A stretch of 64,000 nt of DNA from Pontibacter rufus (GTDB lineage Bacteria; Bacteroidota; Bacteroidia; Cytophagales; Hymenobacteraceae): the NCBI RefSeq assembly GCF_015694705.1, contig NZ_JADQDR010000009.1:183146-247145 (forward strand), in the 5' to 3' direction. Under the pieces are notes generated by a model. That model was not told where the DNA came from. It searched no databases and was given only the letters and a program-made list of their open reading frames with translations. The translations under genes and the position numbers were made by a program. Below, piece after piece: positions 47,097-56,159 of this stretch; position 1 is the first letter of the stretch, and every line of letters starts with the position of its first letter.

Positions 47097-47773
47097 GTTC
47101 GGCTGATAAAAGCAGAAGGCCATGGCTTTGTCAATGGCCCGCTGAAACCATGCGTATGCCCCATGCCCTCTGCCAGCAACAACCAAAATCCATAATCATG
47201 CGGTACAGCCACGAACCGATTGCCAGCGCGTACAGGCGCAAAGCCCATGCCCGGTGCCTCTCCAGCCGCCCTGCCACCGCATGCCGGTAAGTCTCTATGA
47301 CCGCCATGAATATCAGCAGCCCACAGAGCGAGAACCCGATGTTCATCACCGTGCCGCCGAAGGTTCCTTTAACAAGTATAAACAGCAACCCGCCGATGGC
47401 GGCAAGCAAAGAGGCGAGGATATACACGCGACCAATGAACCGCGGGAGAACGGTTTCTGATGCTACTCATCAGTTGAATGCTTCCGAGAACCAGAATAAT
47501 GCCTCCAATGGCAAAGTGCAGGCCTATACCGGAAGTTGTTGTGACAAGATTCCTTTCGTAGAGTCCCGGCAAGGTCTCGTTCCAGCGTTCCATACCTCCC
47601 TGGTAAAGGGCCGCAGCATAGAAGTCCAGGATGTAGAGGCCAAAGAGGGCGGCGCTGAGCCAGGCAGTAGCGATGAACAGGGTTCCCGACACACGCAATG
47701 CGGCTGTACTTGTTTTGGCCATCCCTTGAAGACCCGGCTCCAGGGTGACCGGTTTGCTTAACATGTTTCTCAT
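47058..47773 (-). pseudogene. DUF2306-like membrane protein, multiply frameshifted
   Basis: Pieces in three frames line up as one protein: SGTLFIATAWLSAALFGLYIL (membrane helix), GIGLHFAIGGIILVLGSIQLM, then ILASLLAAIGGLLFILVKGTFGG, GFSLCGLLIFMAVIETYRHAVAGRLERHRAWALRLYALAIGSWLYRM, YGFWLLLAEGMGHTHGF and DKAMAFCFYQPNLLVAEAFIRAHL. At least three frameshifts. Membrane protein of unknown role; certainly inactive. Confidence 0.8.
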
Positions 47774-47942
47774 GATGCTTCCTGGCCCTTGCTGGTTGCG
47801 GCCGATGTGAATGCAGTAGCATCTTCTTGTATTCAGAACAGCGATTCCCATTGCTTAGAACAACTTAAGCTAAGGGAATCGCTGCTGAAAAAGCTTGCCG
47901 TTTTCTTTACTTGAACGTATTAGCAGCAGAGAGAGTCCACAG

Positions 47943-48455
47943 CTAATAGGTTAGCTTCTGAACCGTTCCGAGCCCATAGCTAAGCACATAGTACGTTTTG
48001 GAGCCGCTTCGTTCAATGTCTGTAGGCAGACTCAAGCCCTCTATCAGATATGTGCCATCTTCGTTGGCTACCCGGCTCGACTTCGGGTTGAAGCCCGGAG
48101 GGATTGTAGTGAGAGAGAATTCGACAGACTCCGTAACAAAAAGTTTGTTGTTAGGCGTTAAAACAATATCCGTAAGCGTCGTGAAGCCGCTCTTGTACTC
48201 ACTTACATTTCCCTCCTGGCTAACCTGGAATATCTTAGCCGCTCCACTGGCAAAGGGAAAGCCGGTTAAAGTGGAAACCAGGAATCTGTTTCCGTCATAC
48301 ACGATGCCCGTGGGCACCGCCTCCGTTGCAGGGCCAACATTCGGAAATCTGGCAAACAAGCTCAGCGCTTTGCTGTTTTTGTCGTGCTTGATGATAGCAT
48401 TAGCGCCGGCATCAACCATGTATAAATGCCCGCCGGGTCCAAAAGTATCTGTTAC
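47943..48455 (-). pseudogene. ScyD/ScyE-like beta-propeller protein, C-terminal piece
   Basis: Reads GPGGHLYMVDAGANAIIKHDK...VPTGIVYDGNRFLVSTLTGFPFASGAAKIFQV...GLSLPTDIERSGSKTYYVLSYGLGTVQKLTY. This is the repeat and C-terminal part of the ScyD/ScyE family. The N-terminal half and start are missing where the frame meets an unrelated gene piece at about 48450. Confidence 0.75.
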
Positions 48456-48876
48456 CCGGCTTGGCTTGCGTTCTATCCGTTACAGGATTCTCTTTGCCTG
48501 GAACACTTTTCGCTCGATGCAGCAACTCCGTCAGACACCTGGTTTGCTGCAGGGTAGCCTTATTTGGGATGCCCATCAGGTTTACTGGACCCTTACTGTC
48601 TGGCAGGATGAGGAAAGTATGCCGCGGTACCGCAATAATGGGGCTCACCTCAAGGTCATGCCCAAGCTGATGCAATGGTGAAACCAGGCTTCCGTGGTTC
48701 ATTGGACGCAAGTATCCGAAGCGTTACCCACCGTTGAACAGGCCCACGAGCGAATGGTAGCGGAGGGCAGGCTATCAAAAGTAAAGTATCCAAACAAAGA
48801 GCATCTGGCCAAACAGTTTTCAGTACCCCAGCCAAAGAAGGTGACCCTTGTAGTGAGGCCTAAGAGTAAAAAATGA
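48445..48876 (+). pseudogene. DUF3291/monooxygenase-like protein, truncated with in-frame stop
   Basis: VTRLGLRSIRYRILFAWNTFRS...VYWTLTVWQDEESMPRYRNNGAHLKVMPKLMQW then TGA (48679-48681) and the same frame goes on NQASVVHWTQVSEALPTVEQAHERMV...KKVTLVVRPKSKK. It fits a single-domain antibiotic-biosynthesis-monooxygenase-like protein lacking its first residues. One nonsense codon plus loss of the start. Confidence 0.7.
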
Positions 48877-49242
48877 TGGCTAGTTTATAGTTGTTTTTTG
48901 CTCGGGCACGCTTAGAGGAGTGCCGTTGGCTTCTGCTGGACTTCTCGTAGAGATGCTTGGGATTGATCATGCTTTCCTAGTTTCTTTTCCCTGTAGCAGT
49001 GACTGTCTATCAATAATATTCGATTCGAGTATTTAAGCTGTTTATCGAATGAAGGCTTGCGCCTTTTCTTGTTTAAAGCTGATAAGTTAAGTTATGTAAA
49101 GCAGGAGATTTAAGCAGTTTCCTTCTACTTATTTAGTTCTTATATTTACCCAACAGCCTGTTGCGCAATTACTTTATACGTCACCTCAAGCATTCCTGCA
49201 GGCACCGATTAAGAATGCGTATAGCTCTCCTTATTTTTGATA
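48877..49242. other. Gene-free stretch in the decayed zone
   Basis: 366 bases without reading frames of interest, repeats or clear promoters. Confidence 0.5.
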
Positions 49243-49817
49243 ATGGAAGAAATACAGAATAGTACAAAGCTTGTGAATGAGATTAAGCAATTTATTGCGC
49301 ATGGCCGGAAAAAGTGGCTTCTATAATCAATGCAGAAATTACCCTACTTTATTGGCTGATAGGTAAACGCGTTAATGATGAGATACTAAAAAACAGCCGG
49401 GCTGCGTATGACAAGCAAATAGTAACTACACTTGCCCAGCAGCTGACGCTGGAGTACAGTGCCGGCTGGAGCCAGAAGCAACTGCTGCACTGTATCCGCT
49501 TTGCCAGCATTTTCAAAGATGAGCAGATTGTCTCCGCACTGTCGAGACAATTAACCTGGACGCACATCAAGACTATCATTTACCTGGTCGATGAACTAAA
49601 GCGCAATTTTTATGTCCAGATGTGCAGGCTGGGAAAATGGAGTTCACGTACCCTGCAGAACCTAATAAGATCCATGTCCTACGAGCGCACAGCTATCTCT
49701 AAACAACCGGAGGTCACCATCCGCAATGACCTGCAACAGCTGAAGGAATCCAGTCAACTCACACCAGATCTGGTTTCCCGAGACCCGTACGTCCTTGATT
49801 CCTTACGTTATGCATAA
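49243..49817 (+). pseudogene. DUF1016/YhcG-type PDDEXK nuclease, N-terminal piece, frameshifted
   Basis: Frame 1 starts ATG 49243 (LVNEIKQFIAHGRK), then after a shift at about 49312 the second frame reads VASIINAEITLLYWLIGKRVNDEILKN...LTWTHIKTIIYLVDELKRNFYVQMCRLGKWSSRTLQ...YERTAISKQPEVTI...TPDLVSRDPYVLDSL and stops. This is the DUF1016_N domain; the whole PDDEXK nuclease half is absent. Intact relatives are near 340 residues. Confidence 0.85.
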
Positions 49818-50212
49818 TCAGGGCTGTGGAGGTAATAAAAATATTTCATTAAAGGATAAAACAGTTGGTATAGGCAGAATAGTTGCTCATGCGAAAGCCG
49901 GTACAGCAGCTATTTTGCCTACAAATGGACTTCATCAAATTTGACAGTGTAACGGCTCTTGACGCGGATAGGTCGGTATATGTTTAGCAATAGCTAAAAA
50001 TTACAGCTGGCTTGGGAGGGAAGGTGGCATGAACGAGGCCGTCTGTACAAAAGGATGTACAGAATTTATCTAAGTGATCGCTTTATGGCTTTGCCGGCAT
50101 TCAACAACATGGGCTTATAGAAATAAAGAATCACGAGTACCGGAGCCGGACGTGAGGGATTACATTTTCGAAAAGCAACTGTTCAGCCCTTAGTACTAAT
50201 TGCAGCAGATGC
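49818..50212. other. Gene-free stretch
   Basis: About 395 bases after the truncated DUF1016 gene with no supportable gene or repeat; the nuclease half was probably lost here. Confidence 0.5.
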
Positions 50213-50258
50213 AATAGAAAAGGACTTTGACAATAATGAGGCAAAGCCCTTTTCTATT
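50213..50258 (-). terminator. Terminator of the large secreted protein gene
   Basis: AATAGAAAAGGACTTTG pairs with CAAAGCCCTTTTCTATT (one mismatch) around 12 bases, 12 bases beyond the stop. Confidence 0.8.
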
Positions 50259-50270
50259 ACAAAGAGTATC

Positions 50271-52694
50271 TCATCTTTTCCGTACTACCCGCAAGTATTG
50301 AACTGTTTTTCGGGTGGTAAGCCTGATGAAATACACTCCTCCGGCAGCAAAGGTGGGATTCCAGCCTACTTGAACTCGTTTACCCGCTAAAGCTTTGCTC
50401 TTTCCTAGCGTATCTACCAGTCTTCCGTCAGAGCTATATACTTCCAGTTCAAACTCCTCATCTGTAGGAAAATAGAGTTCAATGATAGTTTTATCTGTAA
50501 ATGGATTGGGATAAGAAATAAGAACCGGGTTCGTTACAGCTGGTTCTTTGCTTAAGTTAGCGCTTACTGCACTCTGCAATTTGATAGCCCCATTCGTCAC
50601 ATTAAAGTTTACTGTTAAAGGTATCCCAGCCGTGCCACTGCCTTTAGAGGCTGTATAAGGTGTTGCTTTTAGAGTATAGCTCCCTATAGAAGGGGACCAA
50701 ACTCCATTATCACCAAACAGATCATAAGGGACAATACTCTCTATCACATTTTTATTCTGAGTGCCACTGAGTTCGAATTCCACACTAGTTGCCGTGGCTG
50801 GGGAGGTGTACGCACGGATATTGAGGTTCTGAATGGGCATCGCGGCTAGGTTTATGGTGGCTCCTTCGGAAATGGTTTGGATGACTTCCTTTGTATTGGC
50901 ATTAATCAGGCTGAAACTTGCTACTTGCTGACAGGAACTTTGTAAAACCGTCACCTTCTGCATGTAGGAACTGCTGCAGGAACCTTGAGTAATGGTAAGC
51001 CTGGCGGTAAAGATGCCGGCTGTGGCGTAGGTGTGGGTGACATCGCCTTTAGTGGTGTATTCCACTGTACCATCATCATCCATATCCCAAGCATAGAAGG
51101 CGTCATCGGCCACACCAGAAGACTTATCCGTGAAAGCAAGCGGCGTAGCGGCACAGGTTGTACCCGCTGAGAACGAAGCGGTTGGTGATGTGCAGAGGAT
51201 TTCTTCAGTGTATTTCCAGAGCATTGGCGAGGGATGACCTTTATCGGTATCACTGTCTGTGAAAAAGAAAAGGCTGTTGTTTATGGAAGTGAAGTTACGC
51301 GGATTACTGCTTCCCCATCCTGGTACAATGTCCTTCAGCATCACTGTGCCGGCAGCCGTTCCGTCCGATTTCCAGAGCTCATAGCCATATAAAGCTTTGT
51401 TCGCCGGAAAATATAACATGTTACCGAACTTTGCGGAAGTATTGGACTTTATGCCAGGTAAGCTGGACCCCTGTCCCGGTGCAATATCCTTCACCATGGC
51501 CGTGCCAGCAGCCGTGCCGTCCGACTTCCACAATTCGTTACCATTGGTGCCGTCATCCGCCTGAAAATACAGCGCGCTGCCCACCACCATGGGAGAGATA
51601 GCCATGATGTCTTTCACCATGACGGTTCCGGCGGCCGTACCATCTGATCTCCATATTTTCCTTACGTTGTTTGGGGATAAAGTTCGAAAATACTGTGTTG
51701 TGCCGATCGCCCCTAATGCAACGGGATAGCTTGAATCTATACCGGTCTCAATGTCCTTTACCATAACCGTTCCGGCAGCCGTGCCGTCTGACTTCCACAA
51801 CTCCATGCCGTGGGTACCGTCATTCGCCTGAAAATACAGGGTGTTACCGATTACTGGGAATAGACCAGGGTTACTCCCTGGTGAGCCAGGGTATATTTCT
51901 TTTACCATGACCGTGCCGGCAGCGGTGCCATTTGATTTCCAAAGCTCTCTGCCTGTGTCAATGCCGGAACGTCTGGATTTGGCAATAAAGTATAGCGAAT
52001 TCCCCATGACTGTTAAATCTTGTGGAGTACCGCTTCCTAAACCAGGAAAAATATCTTTGACCAATACAGTTCCGGCGGCTGAACCGTCTGATTTCCACAG
52101 CTCATAGCCGTTAATAGGGTCAAAGGCCCGAAAGAATATGGTTCCATTTAAAACAGGGAACGTTGGCCCCGCGTTTATCTGATTGGTTCCGAAATCTTTG
52201 ATCATGACAGTTCCGGCGGTTGTGCCGTCCGATTTCCACAAGGAGTAATTTAGTTGCTGGTTAGCTTCTTCGACCCTGAAGAGGGTAAAGAAGAGGATGC
52301 CGTTTACATCGGTATTGTAGAAGACAGAGACACTTCTGTACTTGCCCCCAGGATTAAAATCATCTTTTAACAACTCAAGATTTGCCAAGGATACTGGCTT
52401 GGCGACCACAAAATAATTGTTTTGCGCCCCGGCTGCTGGACTCATCATGTTGCCCCCCAGGCGCACAACACCAGCCGGAAAGCTTTTACTGTAAAGATCC
52501 ATGTAGCTGATCTTGGAGTCATTTACTCCTATCCTTTCTGGAAGTTTCTGCCATCCGTCCAGCCAGGAAGGCAGGGTCGCGGCCCGTGGGTCGTAGGCCA
52601 CGTACATGGTAGCCGGCTGGCTCAGATAAAAGGACAAGACGGAAGCCTCTGTGCTTTTCTTGTCATCATTCGGGGTCTGGAACAAACCTAGCAC
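50271..52694 (-). CDS. ELWKSDG-repeat/PKD/T9SS-sorted protein (second part of a frameshifted gene)
   Basis: 807 residues. Contains seven full repeats of the form ELWKSDGTAAGTVMVKDI spaced about 45-60 residues (a beta-propeller-like array, about 125-480), a PKD domain (FYAWDMDDDGTVEYTTKG...HTYATAGIF), an Ig-like region, and a T9SS type A C-terminal sorting domain (YPNPFTDKTIIELYF...GVYFIRLTT). No signal peptide of its own. The first residues (TPNDDKKSTEASVLSFYL) continue the upstream gene at 52,666-54,618 after one inserted base, so this is the second half of one protein. Expected at the cell surface or released. Confidence 0.85.
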   Translation of the reverse strand: MLGLFQTPNDDKKSTEASVLSFYLSQPATMYVAYDPRAATLPSWLDGWQKLPERIGVNDSKISYMDLYSKSFPAGVVRLGGNMMSPAAGAQNNYFVVAKPVSLANLELLKDDFNPGGKYRSVSVFYNTDVNGILFFTLFRVEEANQQLNYSLWKSDGTTAGTVMIKDFGTNQINAGPTFPVLNGTIFFRAFDPINGYELWKSDGSAAGTVLVKDIFPGLGSGTPQDLTVMGNSLYFIAKSRRSGIDTGRELWKSNGTAAGTVMVKEIYPGSPGSNPGLFPVIGNTLYFQANDGTHGMELWKSDGTAAGTVMVKDIETGIDSSYPVALGAIGTTQYFRTLSPNNVRKIWRSDGTAAGTVMVKDIMAISPMVVGSALYFQADDGTNGNELWKSDGTAAGTAMVKDIAPGQGSSLPGIKSNTSAKFGNMLYFPANKALYGYELWKSDGTAAGTVMLKDIVPGWGSSNPRNFTSINNSLFFFTDSDTDKGHPSPMLWKYTEEILCTSPTASFSAGTTCAATPLAFTDKSSGVADDAFYAWDMDDDGTVEYTTKGDVTHTYATAGIFTARLTITQGSCSSSYMQKVTVLQSSCQQVASFSLINANTKEVIQTISEGATINLAAMPIQNLNIRAYTSPATATSVEFELSGTQNKNVIESIVPYDLFGDNGVWSPSIGSYTLKATPYTASKGSGTAGIPLTVNFNVTNGAIKLQSAVSANLSKEPAVTNPVLISYPNPFTDKTIIELYFPTDEEFELEVYSSDGRLVDTLGKSKALAGKRVQVGWNPTFAAGGVYFIRLTTRKTVQYLRVVRKR

Positions 52695-54618
52695 CGCTTA
52701 GGAAGGCCGGTACGCTTGTAGCCTGGTAAGTGCGGTCAGTATATACCTTTGTTCCTACTGTCAGCTCTGCCAAGGCGTATCTCTTGCCGGTGTTAGAAGT
52801 GACGCTGCTCACCAAGCTGTCCGTTTCCTCTACCCTTGTAAAGGTGGCTGTCACATTCATGTTCTTGTGCATAACTATTGACTGAGGGTTGTTGGCTCCA
52901 AAAGCATCTCCACTCCACCCGCTGAACTTATAGCCCATGGCCGGTGCCGCCTTCAGCGTTACAACTTCACCTTCCAGAAAGGTGCCCTTCTCAGGGGTTA
53001 TGGAACCTATACCAACCACATCTACGGACAGGTTATAGATTACAGCTGGTGGGGGAGTTGTACCCTTCTCATAGGGAGTAAGTCTAGGGCCGGGAATGGG
53101 ACGTTCCATGCTGCCATCGGGCAGCTGCCAGCCTACCGCCAAATTATCACTTCCGCTGTTTTCAAGGTGCAAAGCCTCTATATAATAACGTTGTCCAACC
53201 TCTAGTTTAACTTTCACTGACTGTTGGGTGCGGTACTTACTCCATTCTTGCGACTTTGTCCAGCCATTGACATAAGCCAGTTTCACTTTATCCGCAGGGT
53301 CAGTTGAAGTACTAAGCCATAACTCGCTGTAATCGTCGGAAGCGATCCAAAAAGTATACTCTCCGGTGACAGGTGCTGTCAGGTAGCCCCTGACACGTTG
53401 ACCATAGCTATCCGCAACATTGGTGGGGGTTGCAAAGGAACTAAGCTCTGTCACACTTTTCGGCGCTGTTGTGACAGGTATACTAGAAACAGAGCTGCCC
53501 TGCACGTTGTCCCAGTACTCCCGCGTTATCTTACCAGTCACTACCTCCGCTACGTCCACATATAAAGGTTGCGATCCTCCTCTGGCACCGGTGCCGTCTG
53601 TGGCTTCTGCCGACAACGTATACCCTCCGGTATTGGAAGGAATCCAGTTGATTTCATAGGGACTTGTTAAATCCTCGCCAATCTTCTTACAGTTAGCGAA
53701 AAACTCCACTCGCTCGACCGTCTCCTCCCGGTCCGAGGCCCGCGCAGAAAGGGATATGGCGTGTCCCACCTTGTGCACCGTGTGGTCCTCCGGAGTAGTT
53801 ATCTCCACTATCGGAGGGGTTGTGTAACTGACTAAGACAGTTTTGAGGACATCATACCACCTTCTGGTCATTTGCCACACCCGTTTACCTTGAGGGTGAA
53901 TCCCATCATAGGTGTCCACTCCTGGGGTTGGGTCAAAGCCAGTGTTCTGATCGACCAGCAGAACCGGTGAGTTAGTCGTGTGCAGCTCCTGTACCAACAC
54001 TGGAATTTGGCTGTTGAGCAGGTCTATGTTATTAGCCGCAGTGTCCCCTGCCACAGGCGCATAAACCGGGAAAAGCTTAGCCATAAGTATAATAACCTTA
54101 GGATTTTTCTGGCGCAAGGTCTGAACAATCTCGCGAAGCTCTTCAATGGTTTCGGACACAGATTGGTTTTGGAGCATATCCTCGGTACCCACATGCATCA
54201 GCACGACATCAGGAGTGTAAGCCTGCAGCCAGTCAACCAGTTTGCCCTCAGAAGCAGTGTCTAACCTTCCATGGAGGAGTTCATCTGCTCGCCAGCCCCA
54301 ATGTGCTTCGTGTGCAAGGGAAGGAGGTAGAGAAGATTCCCTGTAGCAAAGAAAAGGAGAGGGGTTGGGGTAGAGGGGAAACAAAGGCTGTGAAGTCTTG
54401 GACCCTACATAGCTAAAATCGATGTAGGCCTCTTTGAGTCTTTGGTACAGGCCATCCCGATAGCTCTGGTTTTCTGTTGTACCCAATGTAATTGAGCTGC
54501 CCAGGGGCATGATTTTATAGGATTGGGCTTTGGAAATCAGGGGAAGCCCTTGAATAAAGAAAAGGAGAAAGAGAAAGTGGAGGATAACGTTGCTGGTAGG
54601 GTAAAATTTTTCCTTCAT
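52666..54618 (-). CDS. SGNH hydrolase/Ig/PA14 secreted protein (first part of a frameshifted gene)
   Basis: 650 residues. Signal peptide ends near ISKAQS. SGNH/GDSL esterase domain about 33-255: GSSITLGTT (Ser block), HVGTEDML, DGIHPQG (Asp-His). Then a bacterial Ig-like domain (PPIVEITTPEDHTV, about 265-360), PA14-like domain (ITREYWDNVQGSSVSSIP...YIEALHLENSGSDNLAVGW, about 365-510) and a Listeria-type repeat (GIGSITPEKGTFLEGEVVTLKA). It ends ARFVPDPE because of an extra C near 52,679-52,680; removing it joins the frame to the next CDS, giving about 1,450 residues that would be exported by Sec and T9SS. Confidence 0.85.
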   Translation of the reverse strand: MKEKFYPTSNVILHFLFLLFFIQGLPLISKAQSYKIMPLGSSITLGTTENQSYRDGLYQRLKEAYIDFSYVGSKTSQPLFPLYPNPSPFLCYRESSLPPSLAHEAHWGWRADELLHGRLDTASEGKLVDWLQAYTPDVVLMHVGTEDMLQNQSVSETIEELREIVQTLRQKNPKVIILMAKLFPVYAPVAGDTAANNIDLLNSQIPVLVQELHTTNSPVLLVDQNTGFDPTPGVDTYDGIHPQGKRVWQMTRRWYDVLKTVLVSYTTPPIVEITTPEDHTVHKVGHAISLSARASDREETVERVEFFANCKKIGEDLTSPYEINWIPSNTGGYTLSAEATDGTGARGGSQPLYVDVAEVVTGKITREYWDNVQGSSVSSIPVTTAPKSVTELSSFATPTNVADSYGQRVRGYLTAPVTGEYTFWIASDDYSELWLSTSTDPADKVKLAYVNGWTKSQEWSKYRTQQSVKVKLEVGQRYYIEALHLENSGSDNLAVGWQLPDGSMERPIPGPRLTPYEKGTTPPPAVIYNLSVDVVGIGSITPEKGTFLEGEVVTLKAAPAMGYKFSGWSGDAFGANNPQSIVMHKNMNVTATFTRVEETDSLVSSVTSNTGKRYALAELTVGTKVYTDRTYQATSVPAFLSGARFVPDPE

Positions 54619-55251
54619 ATTAAAACTATATATAGCTATTTAACAAAAACCCAAACGACATATTATAATAATTAGTTACAAAGATTGAACTTTAGTAATC
54701 ATGCAGCTTGATAATAGAAGTAAATCTCACCTGTGGGATTACAAGGAAAGGCTCCTTTACAGATAAATCAAGCAGGGATGCTACATTTTTCTATACACTA
54801 ATTTTATGTGCGCCCTTCGCGTTGCTACACTAATGGGGAAGGTTATGGTGCACAGTTTCATAGTTGTTAGTTATTACAGTATTTTAATGTGGGGGTACCA
54901 CATCCTGCTTGAAGCTCTTTTTATAAGAATAATCCTTCGGACCTTACAAACCTTTTGCAAAGCACTTCAAGAAAAGCTAGTCTCTTTAAATGGCGATATA
55001 AGAAGACATTCCAGCAGCTGGCGCATAAAGGTATCTGGTGCATTATTGCCGTCTCGCTAAACTAATTCCTCTAAACCGGGAGGCGCTGAGTTGTGGTACA
55101 TCAAACAAGCGACCTCCGCCCGTAGGCTGACCTAGCGGCATGTACCTCTATAATTCATGCTTCGCTGCTTTACCTGGTTTAAAGTTAAGCCTCTTTATAA
55201 AAGTCGGAAGCTGATTTTACCTTTGTTAGAAGCCCTCCACAATGGTAGTAG
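54619..55251. other. Gene-free region upstream of the secreted-protein gene
   Basis: About 630 bases. A frame at 54,806-55,060 has no protein-like features. No repeats other than the palindrome that follows. Confidence 0.5.
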
Positions 55252-55296
55252 GTATGTAAAAGGCTGTGTAAAAACTTTACACAGCCTTTTACATAC
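55252..55296. terminator. 21-bp perfect palindrome, terminator-like
   Basis: 55252-55272 and 55276-55296 are perfect complements around AAC; centre arm AGGCTGTGTAAA. AT-rich outer arms could end transcription in either direction. Confidence 0.65.
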
Positions 55297-55364
55297 TCGG
55301 CAGACGGTATACTGCACTCTCAAATGCCTGTCTGGCGCTTTCACGCTTTATAACTTTGCTTCCC

Positions 55365-55567
55365 ATGGCCAAAGAAAAGACTAAGCAGGTGCCAGCTGGC
55401 GACTGCACCCCATTGAAGGGTACCGTAAGGGTAAGCAACTTAGGTTTAGCGTTATTCTCAGGGGTAATGGTTATGAGACGTGCTTTACCAGGTATGTGAA
55501 TGAAAAGCGCGATAGCGGCATGAGAGAATACGTGCGCGAGCTGATGGGAAATGCCGAGTACCAGTAA
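55365..55567 (+). pseudogene. Small protein, frameshifted, unrecognised
   Basis: MAKEKTKQVPAGDCTP in one frame continues, after a -1 shift at about 55,411, as IEGYRKGKQLRFSVILRGNGYETCFTRYVNEKRDSGMREYVRELMGNAEYQ to a stop at 55567. The second part is well-formed (basic beta strand then amphipathic helix). A TAACTTTG box lies at 55351-55358. Family unknown. Confidence 0.5.
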
Positions 55568-56116
55568 ATCAAAGTCCATCGCTCCTGATATGGCTTTTCT
55601 TTCCCTTTTGTCATCACCCCTTCTGAAAGAGTGAGCCTGTGGTGGGTGGCGCCTGCTTTGCTGCGGGTGGGGAAAAGGACTGTGCCGCAAGGACAGGAAC
55701 GAAGCGGTTTGGATATAGCGCAGCGCATGCAAGCGCGGAGAGACGCCCTTTGCGGCACTGTCCTGAGCACATGGGAAGCTCCCGGACAACGAGCATCAAG
55801 TGGCCGGGTGCTGGACGGTGGGGCAAAGCATGTCGAGGAGGATTGTCGTTCATGCAGAGGTAAACGTTAAGCCAAAGATCATAAATTTTCTATCCTCTAA
55901 TGGAGGAAAGAATACCTAGAGCCCTGTTATTATGGTAAAGGACACACCCTCTATACATGGCAGAAGCAACATTGAACCAAGATCCTGAATTTTATTTATA
56001 AGGATATTGTATCAACAACATCATTCTACCCCAAAGGAGGACATTCAAACCTATAAGGAAAGTGTACCTGTCCATCAAGCCTCTTTATCTTTCTTAAAGG
56101 TAGAAGAAAAAGAAAG
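55568..56116. other. Gene-free region
   Basis: About 550 bases with GC-rich noise frames on both strands; none shows a credible protein. Last part is the downstream region of ardC. Confidence 0.5.
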
Positions 56117-56145
56117 AAGGCTGCCCGGCAGTGCTGAACAGCCTT
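56117..56145 (-). terminator. Terminator of ardC
   Basis: On the minus strand AAGGCTG pairs with CAGCCTT around 15 bases and is followed by a T/C-rich tail. Confidence 0.6.
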
Positions 56146-56159
56146 TCCATTTTCTAAAG

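Noticed and set aside
47998..48681. Long plus-strand frame of 227 codons
   Set aside because: Its first two thirds are the antisense of the ScyD/ScyE-like gene; only the end (from about 48,445) is real and is given as a pseudogene.
54806..55060. 84-codon plus frame
   Set aside because: No signal, domain or sensible codon pattern; sits in a gene-free area.
55289..55789. 166-codon minus frame with a stretch resembling a universal stress protein (DFDLLVLGISHQLAHVFSHAA)
   Set aside because: The resemblance is short, the flanks are Pro/Arg/His-rich noise, and the opposite strand holds a better protein (55365-55567) across the same bases.
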